Below are positions 43,871-51,460 of a stretch of 64,000 nt of DNA, one piece after another. This DNA comes from JAWLHU01 sp049325315. Its GTDB lineage: Bacteria; Bacillota; Sulfobacillia; Symbiobacteriales; Symbiobacteriaceae. The stretch's first letter is position 1. The number at the start of each line of letters is the position of its first letter. The stretch is taken from assembly GCA_049325315.1 (NCBI GenBank), contig JBMONB010000048.1, positions 48,088-112,087 on the forward strand, given 5' to 3'. A program made the translations under genes and the position numbers. The notes beneath the pieces were generated by a model that had not been told where the DNA came from, ran no database searches, and was given only the letters and a program-made list of their open reading frames with translations.

Positions 43871-46333
43871 GTGGCCGGAGATTTCGCACAGAGAACCCTT
43901 CCCAAAGATATTAAGCAAGAGATGGAAACCTCATACCTGACGTATGCGATGTCGGTCATTGTCGGCCGGGCGCTTCCCGATGTCCGGGACGGCCTGAAGC
44001 CGGTACAGCGCCGCATTCTCTACGCCATGTACGAGGCAGGCAACACCGGGGAAAAACCCTATCGCAAGTCGGCCAAGACGGTCGGCGACGTGCTCGGTAA
44101 GTACCATCCGCATGGCGACTCAGCGGTTTATGACACTATGGTCCGCCTGGCGCAGGACTTTGTGCTGCGCTACCCGCTAATCGACGGCCAGGGCAACTTC
44201 GGCTCGGTTGACGGTGATCCTGCGGCCGCCATGCGCTATACCGAGGCGCGCCTCTCCAAGCTGGCTGGCGAGATGCTGACCGAGATTGAGAAGGACACCG
44301 TTGACTTCGACGACAACTTCGACAACAGCGAGAAGGAGCCGCTGGTGCTCCCGGCTCGCTTCCCCAACCTTCTGGTAAACGGCTCCACGGGCATCGCGGT
44401 CGGCATGGCCACGAACATTCCGCCCCACAACCTGGGCGAGGTGATCGATGGCCTCAACCTCATGATCGACCGGCGTGGCGAGGCCCAGGATGTTACGATC
44501 GAAGAGCTGAACACGATCATCAAGGGCCCCGACTTCCCCACTGGCGCCATGATCCTGGGCAAGGAAGGGATTCGCAAGGCCTACACCACCGGCAAGGGCT
44601 CGGTTACCATGCGGGCCAAGAGCCAGATTGAGACCCTGGCCAATGGCAAGAACCGCATTGTCTTCACCGAGATCCCGTACAACGTGAACAAGGCCCGGCT
44701 TATCGAGCGAATTGCCGACCTGCACCGGGAGAAGAAGCTCGACGGCATTACCGACCTGCGCGACGAGTCGGACCGGACCGGTATGCGGATCGTGATCGAG
44801 CTGCGGCGTGACGCCAATGCCCATGTTCTGCTCAACCAGCTGTTCAAATACACCGCATTGCAGCAGAACTTCAGCATCAACATGCTGGCCCTGGTCGAGA
44901 ACCGGCCGCAGGTGCTGAACCTGAAGCAGATGCTGCACTACTACCTCGAGCACCAGATCGAGGTGATCGTCCGGCGCTCCAAGTTCGACCTGGACAAGGC
45001 GCTGGCTCGGGCGCACATCGTGGAGGGCCTCCTCAAGGCCCTCGATATCATCGACGAAATCATTCAGACCATTCGGTCCTCGCCGACCACCGACGAGGCC
45101 CGGACCCGGCTGCAGACGAACTTCGGGTTCACCGAGATCCAGTCGCAGCACATCCTTGACATGCAGCTGCGCCGCCTGACCGCCCTGGAGCGGGAGAAGC
45201 TGCAGGAGGAGTACAACGAACTGCAGGACCGCATTGCCTACCTGCGGGCGGTGATTGGATCGCAGAAGATGCAGTTTGACATCATCAAGCAGGAGCTTGG
45301 TGAGATCAGGAAAAAGTACGCCGACCCCCGCCGGACCAAGATCACGGTCGACGACGGCGAGATCGACGTGGAAGACCTGATCGCCGAGGAGGATGTGGTT
45401 GTCACCATCTCCCACTCGGGCTATATCAAGCGGGTGCCGCTTTCCACCTACCGTTCACAGAAGCGTGGCGGGCGCGGGGTGCAGGGCGCCGGCACCAAGG
45501 AAGAGGATTTCATCGAACACCTCTTCATCACGACGACGCACCACTTCATGATGTTCTTTACCGATCAGGGCCGGGTCTTCCGGATCAAGTGTCACGAGAT
45601 TCCGGAGGCCTCCCGCCAGGCGCGCGGCACCGCGATAATCAACCTGCTGCCGCTTAACCCGGGCGAGAAGGTGAATACGGTCATTCCGGTGAAGGACGCG
45701 GCCGCCGATGACGTCTTCCTGTTCTTTGCCACCAAGCACGGCGTCGTCAAGAAGACCGCCCTGAGCGACTACCAGAACGTCCGCTCCACCGGCATCATCG
45801 CGATCCGGCTCGAGGAAGGAGACTCCCTGATTGGCGTGCGGTTGACCCACGGCAACGAGGAGATCCTACTCGTCTCCAGCGCCGGCTATGCGATTCGCTT
45901 CCACGAGGAAGATGTGCGCCCCATGGGGCGTGACGCTCGTGGCGTAAAGGGCATCGAACTGGGCGGCGACAACGACTACGTGGTCGGAATGGATGTCGCC
46001 ACGCCCAACGCTGACCTGCTGGTGGTGACCGAGACCGGTGTCGGCAAGCGCACCCCGCTCTCGGAGTACCCGACGTACAAGCGCGGTGCTCGTGGCGTAA
46101 CCACCATAAGGTTGATTGAGGAACGGCACGGTCGTCTGGTGGCGGTCCGAGTGGTGATCGAGGGCAACGATCTGATCCTGGTTTCCGAGCAGGGTGTGCT
46201 GATAAGGATCCCGGTCAAGGGGATTCGCCAGACCAGCCGCCCGACGCAGGGGGTCCAGTTGATGAACCTCGACGCCGAGGACAAGGTGTCGGCGATTGCC
46301 CAGGTGGTTACCAAGGACGAGGAAGAGGTATAG
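43871..46333 (+). CDS. gyrA: DNA gyrase subunit A
   Basis: An 820-residue breakage-reunion subunit with catalytic Tyr in DPAAAMRYTEARLS, the quinolone-resistance region YHPHGDSAVYDTMVR in its sensitive Ser form, and the C-terminal wrapping propeller including the GyrA-box-like SQKRGGRGVQG. GTG start after TAGGAGGAC, 49 bp after gyrB. Confidence 0.98.
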   Translation: MAGDFAQRTLPKDIKQEMETSYLTYAMSVIVGRALPDVRDGLKPVQRRILYAMYEAGNTGEKPYRKSAKTVGDVLGKYHPHGDSAVYDTMVRLAQDFVLRYPLIDGQGNFGSVDGDPAAAMRYTEARLSKLAGEMLTEIEKDTVDFDDNFDNSEKEPLVLPARFPNLLVNGSTGIAVGMATNIPPHNLGEVIDGLNLMIDRRGEAQDVTIEELNTIIKGPDFPTGAMILGKEGIRKAYTTGKGSVTMRAKSQIETLANGKNRIVFTEIPYNVNKARLIERIADLHREKKLDGITDLRDESDRTGMRIVIELRRDANAHVLLNQLFKYTALQQNFSINMLALVENRPQVLNLKQMLHYYLEHQIEVIVRRSKFDLDKALARAHIVEGLLKALDIIDEIIQTIRSSPTTDEARTRLQTNFGFTEIQSQHILDMQLRRLTALEREKLQEEYNELQDRIAYLRAVIGSQKMQFDIIKQELGEIRKKYADPRRTKITVDDGEIDVEDLIAEEDVVVTISHSGYIKRVPLSTYRSQKRGGRGVQGAGTKEEDFIEHLFITTTHHFMMFFTDQGRVFRIKCHEIPEASRQARGTAIINLLPLNPGEKVNTVIPVKDAAADDVFLFFATKHGVVKKTALSDYQNVRSTGIIAIRLEEGDSLIGVRLTHGNEEILLVSSAGYAIRFHEEDVRPMGRDARGVKGIELGGDNDYVVGMDVATPNADLLVVTETGVGKRTPLSEYPTYKRGARGVTTIRLIEERHGRLVAVRVVIEGNDLILVSEQGVLIRIPVKGIRQTSRPTQGVQLMNLDAEDKVSAIAQVVTKDEEEV

Positions 46334-46340
46334 CGCCAAC

Positions 46341-46377
46341 GATCCCCGGGATGCTGAGCACCCGGGGATCTTCTTTT
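46341..46377 (+). terminator. Terminator after gyrA
   Basis: GATCCCCGGG and CCCGGGGATC enclose a 10-base loop and are followed by TTCTTTT. Confidence 0.9.
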
Positions 46378-46433
46378 GGCCATCCAAATCCTAACCCGAA
46401 TGGACGGGTCCAATAATCCCCCCTACTTGGATG

Positions 46434-46462
46434 TTTACACCCAATTTGGCCTGCCCTAGGAT
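46434..46462 (+). promoter_or_regulatory. pdxST promoter
   Basis: TTTACA, 17 bp, TAGGAT, about 40 bp upstream of the pdxS start, after the gyrA terminator. Confidence 0.62.
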
Positions 46463-46508
46463 GGAAGCGTGGCCATTTGGGCGAAATTATTCCGAGGAGG
46501 GTTCATCT

Positions 46509-47393
46509 ATGTCCGAGCAGGGTACCTGGAAGGTAAAAGTAGGGCTAGCTGAGATGCTGAAGGGCGGCGTCATTATGGATGTCGTCACGCCGGAGCAGGC
46601 TGTGATTGCCGAGAAGGCGGGCGCCGTGGCCGTTATGGCTCTGGAGCGTGTGCCGGCCGATATCCGGGCGGTGGGTGGTGTGGCCCGCATGAGCGACCCC
46701 AGCCTGGTTAAGGGGATCATGGAGGCGGTGACCATTCCGGTCATGGCCAAGTGCCGGATTGGCCACTTCGTGGAGGCGCAGATCCTGGAGTCGCTGGGCG
46801 TCGACTATGTGGACGAGTCAGAGGTCCTCACGCCGGCCGATGATCAGTACCATGTCGACAAGCATAAGTTCAAGGTGCCCTTTGTCTGTGGCGCTCGGAA
46901 CCTGGGCGAGGCGCTGCGTCGAATTGGTGAGGGGGCAGCGATGATTCGCACCAAGGGCGAGCCCGGCACCGGTAATGTGGTGGAGGCGGTCAAGCACATA
47001 CGGCAGATCAACAGCGACATCCGGCGGGTGGTTCAGTCCCCCGACGATGAGCTGATGAGCCTGGCCAAGGAACTGGGCGCCCCCTACGAGTTGGTCAAAG
47101 AGGTGAAACGGCTGGGGCGGCTGCCGGTGCCCAACTTCTCGGCTGGTGGCATCGCCACCCCGGCCGACGCGGCCCTCATGATGCAGTTGGGCGCAGAGGC
47201 CATCTTCGTCGGCTCCGGAATCTTCAAATCTGGCGATCCGGCGAAGCGCGCCCGTGCCATTGTCCTGGCAGCTGCGCATTACAATGACCCCAAAATCCTG
47301 GCCGAGATCTCCGAGAACCTTGGCGAGCCGATGGTGGGCATCAACATCACCACCCTCAAGGACGAAGAGAAGATGGCCCCGCGGGGGTGGTAG
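46509..47393 (+). CDS. pdxS: Pyridoxal 5'-phosphate synthase, lyase subunit PdxS
   Basis: A 294-residue (beta-alpha)8 enzyme forming PLP from ribose 5-phosphate, glyceraldehyde 3-phosphate and ammonia. The motif ALERVPADIRAVGGVARMSDP and the C-terminal KDEEKMAPRGW are complete. ATG at 46509 after GAGGAGGG. PdxT, the ammonia source, follows 2 bp later. Confidence 0.98.
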   Translation: MSEQGTWKVKVGLAEMLKGGVIMDVVTPEQAVIAEKAGAVAVMALERVPADIRAVGGVARMSDPSLVKGIMEAVTIPVMAKCRIGHFVEAQILESLGVDYVDESEVLTPADDQYHVDKHKFKVPFVCGARNLGEALRRIGEGAAMIRTKGEPGTGNVVEAVKHIRQINSDIRRVVQSPDDELMSLAKELGAPYELVKEVKRLGRLPVPNFSAGGIATPADAALMMQLGAEAIFVGSGIFKSGDPAKRARAIVLAAAHYNDPKILAEISENLGEPMVGINITTLKDEEKMAPRGW

Positions 47394-47395
47394 CC

Positions 47396-47998
47396 ATGAG
47401 CCTCCCACGCTTTGGCGTACTTGCCCTTCAGGGGGCGGTACCGGAGCACTTGCGGGCCCTGGCGGCGGTCGGAGTGGAGCCGGTCCCCGTCAAGTGGCCA
47501 CAGGAGCTTGACGGACTCTCCGGGCTGATCATACCCGGGGGCGAGTCGACGACGATCGGCGACCTCATGCAGCACTACGGGTTCTTCGAGGCGATCCACT
47601 CGTTCGAACGGCAGGGAGGCGCACTCTACGGCACCTGTGCCGGGGCGATTCTCCTGGCGACGGAGATCTTAGGCGGCAAACCGGACCAACCACGTCTTGG
47701 TCTCATTCCCATGGCGGTTCAGCGCAACGGCTTCGGCCGACAGGTCCACTCAGCTGAGGTTCCACTACAGATGGAGGCGCTCGGGGCGGAGCCCCTGCAT
47801 ACGGTCTTTATTCGGGCGCCCTACATCGCTTCGGTCGGACCGGGTGTCCAGGTTCTGGCCAGGCATGAGGGCAAGATTGTGGCCGTCCAATATGGACGCC
47901 ACCTTGCGACCGCCTTCCACCCGGAGTTGACAGCAGACCGCCGGGTCCACCAACTCTTCGTCCGGCTCGCCTTGGATGCTACCGCTGTGCACCGGTAA
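47396..47998 (+). CDS. pdxT: Pyridoxal 5'-phosphate synthase, glutaminase subunit PdxT
   Basis: A 200-residue class I glutamine amidotransferase passing ammonia to PdxS. Nucleophile Cys in YGTCAGAILLA, with His and Glu in AFHPELT, and the IIPGGESTT signature. ATG at 47396, 2 bp after pdxS. The PLP made serves enzymes such as the aminotransferase encoded nearby. Confidence 0.97.
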   Translation: MSLPRFGVLALQGAVPEHLRALAAVGVEPVPVKWPQELDGLSGLIIPGGESTTIGDLMQHYGFFEAIHSFERQGGALYGTCAGAILLATEILGGKPDQPRLGLIPMAVQRNGFGRQVHSAEVPLQMEALGAEPLHTVFIRAPYIASVGPGVQVLARHEGKIVAVQYGRHLATAFHPELTADRRVHQLFVRLALDATAVHR

Positions 47999-48001
47999 AA
48001 G

Positions 48002-48036
48002 AAAAGGGCTGGCTCTCCCAATGAGGGGGCCAGCCC
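48002..48036. terminator. Bidirectional terminator between pdxT and the pilin-like gene
   Basis: GGGCTGGCTCT pairs with the GGGGGCCAGCCC arm; the minus strand reads on into TTTTCTTTT, making it a strong stop for the minus-strand gene and a plausible one for pdxT. Confidence 0.75.
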
Positions 48037-48086
48037 GTCTATATGAGCGCGGCCGGGGGCGGGGAGGGAATGCCCCGGGCCGGTGG

Positions 48087-48710
48087 TTAGGACTCGGTCT
48101 TCACGACACAGGCTGGGGCAATACGCATGTCCTTGACCTGTTTCGGGTCACAGGACTCCCGGAACCCACTGAGCGAGGAGAGTTTGACCACGTTGCCCCC
48201 CATGTCCCTCAGGGTGATGTCCGGTTCGCTCTCAGCGAAATGCGGCGCCCTCCACTCGGGCTTAACCCCGCACGGGATCGGCTCCTCTTTTGCGGCAGAG
48301 AGGGTGGACTTGCGCGGTGGCTGCTTTGAGCACTCGAGCTGAATCCCGGGAACACCCAGAAAGAAGGCGGTGGGGCGCTCTTCGTAGTTGATGGCGTAGA
48401 AGTAGTAGCGGGGCTCGGTCTTGGTGCTCCACGGGGTCTTGAACTCGAAGTGAGTCTGAAGGTAGCCATCTTCGCGCAGGTGATTCAGGCGCTCCGGGTA
48501 GAAGCCCTTGTCAGCCCGGTAGGCTTCCAGGGCCTGCTCGATCACGCGCATGTCCTGCAGGCTGGTGGCCAAGCGGGCCCGATCGGTCAAGGAGTCATAG
48601 ATCGGCACGGAAAAAAGCGAAAGGATCATCAGGATCATGGTCACCACCAGCAGTTCAATCAGGCTATAACCCGAATCCGACGCCATTCGCTGCCAGCGAA
48701 AACGCAGCAC
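48087..48710 (-). CDS. Type IV pilin-like (pseudopilin) protein, orphan
   Basis: A 207-residue protein with the prepilin motif G-YSLIELLVVTMILMIL near residues 14-30: Gly before the cleavage site and Glu at mature position 5, then a long hydrophobic helix, as in class III pilins and GspG pseudopilins. The rest has four Cys, perhaps in disulphides. GTG start after AGGAGTG. No secretion or assembly genes are near, and it runs against its neighbours, so its partner machinery must be elsewhere. Confidence 0.85.
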   Translation of the reverse strand: MLRFRWQRMASDSGYSLIELLVVTMILMILSLFSVPIYDSLTDRARLATSLQDMRVIEQALEAYRADKGFYPERLNHLREDGYLQTHFEFKTPWSTKTEPRYYFYAINYEERPTAFFLGVPGIQLECSKQPPRKSTLSAAKEEPIPCGVKPEWRAPHFAESEPDITLRDMGGNVVKLSSLSGFRESCDPKQVKDMRIAPACVVKTES

Positions 48711-48935
48711 AAACGTTCACTCCTCGATCCGTGGTTTGGGATTAATTGGGATTTAGAAAGGTGATTCTCGCTGGCAGCGAAAATCTCCTTCCAGATTCAG
48801 TAAAAAACCAGGACAAAAATGCATGCGCTGCTCCAACGACTTGTCCACCGCCGCCCGACACGGCATGAATGGGTGCTAAGGACCCGTCCGTCTGCATATA
48901 CTACATCTCCATTCACAAGAACGGAGGGACGTCCC

Positions 48936-49091
48936 ATGCGGCGGAATCGACTGCGATCTTCAGAGGGAGAGCGGCCCCAGAACGTATGGGAGTCCGGGGC
49001 GCAGGATCGCTGCCTTGTCTGTGGTCGGGAGACGAACGGGAAAGCGATCTGCTCCGACCCCAACTGTGCCACGGAACTGGCGCTCGGCTGA
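48936..49091 (+). CDS. Small Cys-rich protein, zinc-ribbon-like
   Basis: A 51-residue protein ending CLVCGRETNGKAICSDPNC, a likely C4 zinc-binding knuckle. The ATG at 48936 has GGAGGGAC five bases upstream and a possible promoter ahead. I do not recognise a family. It lies alone upstream of the serine T-box. Being short, it could be spurious, but the site, Cys spacing and good start support it. Confidence 0.55.
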   Translation: MRRNRLRSSEGERPQNVWESGAQDRCLVCGRETNGKAICSDPNCATELALG

Positions 49092-49129
49092 ACCGCCTCC
49101 TCCTGGAGGATGAATTTTTTCGAATCCTA

Positions 49130-49158
49130 TTGCAACACTCACAGGTGGGTGGTATACT
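49130..49158 (+). promoter_or_regulatory. Promoter of the serine T-box operon
   Basis: TTGCAA, exactly 17 bp, TATACT. Transcription should begin near 49165, at the foot of the T-box. Confidence 0.8.
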
Positions 49159-49164
49159 CCGTTT

Positions 49165-49405
49165 CATAACATCGCCCTGAGACAGGGGAAAGTCGCTCAC
49201 GGTTGGTCTTCAGAGAGCCGGCGGTTGGTGCAAGCCGGTGTCCGACAGAGCGGTTCCACCCCTTGAGGGTCCGGGGATAACCCGGTCGGGTTCGGCCCGT
49301 TACAGCCGTTGCGAGTGGGCTGCCGGTAGACCGGCGCCAACGTCTGGGTGGCACCGCGGGTAAACTCCCGTCCCTGACCTTTCAGGGGCGGGAGTCTCTA
49401 TTTTT
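49165..49405 (+). ncRNA. Serine-specific T-box leader with first terminator
   Basis: Complete T-box: Stem I base AGGGG/CCCCT and upper helix CGCTC/GAGCG flank an internal loop whose 3' strand is GTTCCA, giving specifier UCC (Ser, 49255-49257) followed by A. The AGAGAGCCGG distal motif and GGTGCAAGCC are present. Antiterminator sequence GGGTGGCACCGCGGG is at 49346-49360; the competing terminator (CTCCCGTCCCTGA with TCAGGGGCGGGAG) ends in TATTTTT at 49400-49405. Uncharged tRNA-Ser should block termination and turn on the serine genes below. Confidence 0.9.
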
Positions 49406-49406
49406 A

Positions 49407-49535
49407 CCAGACGTTGCGTTGGTCTGCTTTCCAGGCAGTCAAACAGGGTGGCACCGCGGGATTAAAACCCCGTCCCTGGCAGTTTCGGCACCACACGCGT
49501 GGCGCTGTCTCTGTCGGGGGCGGGGCATTTTGCTT
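49407..49535 (+). ncRNA. Second T-box antiterminator/terminator module in tandem
   Basis: A second GGGTGGCACCGCGGG (49446-49460) lies exactly 100 nt after the first, followed by a second terminator: CCCCGTCCCTGGCAG pairs with CTGTCGGGGGCGGGG (three G-U pairs, long loop) and ends in CATTTTG. No room exists for another Stem I. CCAGACGTTG at 49407-49416 complements CAACGTCTGG at 49338-49347, so the first module is bracketed by a 10-bp inverted repeat. The leader therefore seems to use one specifier and two decision points. Confidence 0.78.
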
Positions 49536-49581
49536 CCCCACCGGCGAGCAGCGACCGGAAAAACAGGGAGGCGGACCTACG

Positions 49582-50742
49582 ATGCTGACGGAGAAGTCCC
49601 TGCTAATGATTCCCGGCCCAACACCGATCCCGCCCCAGGTAGCAGCAGCCATGACCCAGCCCATGATCAACCACCGCGGCGAGGCCTTCTTTTCCCTCTT
49701 CGAAGAGGTCTCCGCAGGGCTGCAGGAGCTCTCCCGCACCAGGCAGCCGGTCTATATCTTCCCCGGCGCTGGTTCGGGGGGCTGGGAGGCGGCTCTGGTC
49801 AACACGCTGAACCCGGGCGATACGGTGCTGAGCGTCTCGGTGGGCGACTTCGGGGAGCGGTGGTTCAAGGTGGCGCGGCAACTGGGCTTCACCATTGAGC
49901 AGATGCGCTTTGCGCCCGGGCAGGCGGCAGACCCGGTACGGATCGCCGAGCGGCTGGCGGAAGACCGGCAGCGGGTGATTAAGGCGGTCCTGATTCAGCA
50001 CAACGAGACCTCGACCGGTGTCACCAACGACGTGGAGGCCATCGCTCGGGTTGTGCGGGAGCACGGGGCGCTGATCATGGTTGACAGCGTCTCCGGCCTC
50101 GGCGCCCTGCCGCTCGAGTTCGATGCCTGGGGCCTTGACGTGGTCTTAACCGGGGCACAGAAGGCGCTCATGTGCCCACCCGGCCTGTCAATGATCGCCT
50201 TCTCGGAGCGGGCCCGGGCGCTGGCTGAGACCAACAGGATGCCCCGGTTCTACTGGGACCTCAAGGCGGTTCACAGCAGCTACCTCAAGAAGCAGACGCC
50301 CTATACTCCTGCCATTTCGCTCTTCTACGCCCTGCAGGCGGCGCTGCGCATGATCCGGCAGGAGACGGTGGAGGGGGCCTGGGCCCGCCACCGGCTGATG
50401 GGCGAGATGTGCCGGGCGGGCGTCAAGGCGATGGGGCTCACCCTGCTGGCCGAAGATGAAGCGCGGGCCTCCAACTCGGTTACCGCTGTGCTGGCTCCGG
50501 TCGAACCGAAGAAGCTGCGAAAGGTGGCACGGGAGCGAATCGGGGTGCAGTTGGCCGGCGGCCAGGCGGACCTGGAGTCAAAGATCTTCCGCATCGGCCA
50601 CCTGGGCTACGTGACCCCCAACGATGTGATTCAGGCGCTGGTCGCGACAGAGATGGCGCTGGCGCTCAACGGGTATGAGGTTGCGCTCGGCGCTGCCGCC
50701 GCGGCGGCCCAGAAAGTGTGGGTGAAGCACCTCCATGGATGA
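49582..50742 (+). CDS. Class V PLP aminotransferase (serine-pathway; SerC-like role)
   Basis: A 386-residue PLP-dependent alanine-glyoxylate/serine-glyoxylate type aminotransferase. The Schiff-base Lys is in TGAQKALMCPPG, with the conserved DSVSGLGALP. Since it opens a serine T-box operon ending in serA and no serC is near, it probably carries out the phosphohydroxypyruvate transamination, as class V enzymes do in some archaea and bacteria; that is inference. ATG at 49582 with AGGGAGG; it overlaps the next gene by 8 bp. Confidence 0.88.
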   Translation: MLTEKSLLMIPGPTPIPPQVAAAMTQPMINHRGEAFFSLFEEVSAGLQELSRTRQPVYIFPGAGSGGWEAALVNTLNPGDTVLSVSVGDFGERWFKVARQLGFTIEQMRFAPGQAADPVRIAERLAEDRQRVIKAVLIQHNETSTGVTNDVEAIARVVREHGALIMVDSVSGLGALPLEFDAWGLDVVLTGAQKALMCPPGLSMIAFSERARALAETNRMPRFYWDLKAVHSSYLKKQTPYTPAISLFYALQAALRMIRQETVEGAWARHRLMGEMCRAGVKAMGLTLLAEDEARASNSVTAVLAPVEPKKLRKVARERIGVQLAGGQADLESKIFRIGHLGYVTPNDVIQALVATEMALALNGYEVALGAAAAAAQKVWVKHLHG

Positions 50743-51460
50743 CCGCTGCCGCAGGGCGCTCGATGCCACTCTTTCCGAGCTGAGAGACGACCCGGAGGTG
50801 GTGGGCGTCGTCTGGACCGGCTCATTCCAGCAGGGAAGCCCCGACCGGAACAGCGACATCGACCTTTACGTTGTGACCCACAAACGCCTGACCTGGCGGA
50901 CCACACGTCGTTACGCAGACGTTACGGTCGAACTATTCGTCAACAACGTGGCCAGCATGCGCTGGCGCATTACCCGGCCCGGCGAGATCGCTGCGGCAGC
51001 CGGTTTTGCAACGGGCGAGGTGCTGCTGGACCGAACCGGGGAGGTCAGGGAGCTGCAGGCGGTGGCCCGGGAGCGCTGGGAGGCCCCCGCCCCGCCGCTT
51101 ACAGCCGAACAGGTGAAGTTGCTCCGGTACGCGCTCACCGACATGGCGGACGATCTGGAAGATGTGGAGCATGACCCGGTCTCCTCCCGGATCGTCGGCG
51201 CTGCGCTGGTTCAGCAGGCCATGGAGGCCTTCTGCCGGCTGCATCAGCATCACGGCGCCAAGCACAAGCGGCTCCATGGTTATGTGGCGGAGCGGGATCC
51301 CCTGCTGGGTGTGATGATCCGGGACTACTACGCCAGGGCGATGCACCCAAAAACTGCCCAGGAGATTGTGAATTACGTGCTCGCCCCGGTGGGCGGGCGG
51401 CTGGTGGAGTGGGAGAGCGAAAAGGTTCCCTATCCAAACGAAGGAGGCGATACCCGATGA
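50735..51460 (+). CDS. Nucleotidyltransferase-domain protein
   Basis: A 241-residue protein with a pol-beta-like NTase core, TGSFQQGSPDRNSDIDLYVV (GSF-G and D-x-D metal ligands) and a helical C-terminal domain resembling those of aminoglycoside/MNT-type transferases. Its substrate is unknown. It overlaps the aminotransferase at the start and serA at the end (ATGA), so it is translated as part of the serine operon, an unexpected place for such an enzyme. Confidence 0.8.
   Translation: MDDRCRRALDATLSELRDDPEVVGVVWTGSFQQGSPDRNSDIDLYVVTHKRLTWRTTRRYADVTVELFVNNVASMRWRITRPGEIAAAAGFATGEVLLDRTGEVRELQAVARERWEAPAPPLTAEQVKLLRYALTDMADDLEDVEHDPVSSRIVGAALVQQAMEAFCRLHQHHGAKHKRLHGYVAERDPLLGVMIRDYYARAMHPKTAQEIVNYVLAPVGGRLVEWESEKVPYPNEGGDTR

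Noticed and set aside
44177..45415. Minus-strand open frame of 412 codons inside gyrA
   Set aside because: Antisense shadow of the intact gyrA; rich in rare residue runs and without signals.
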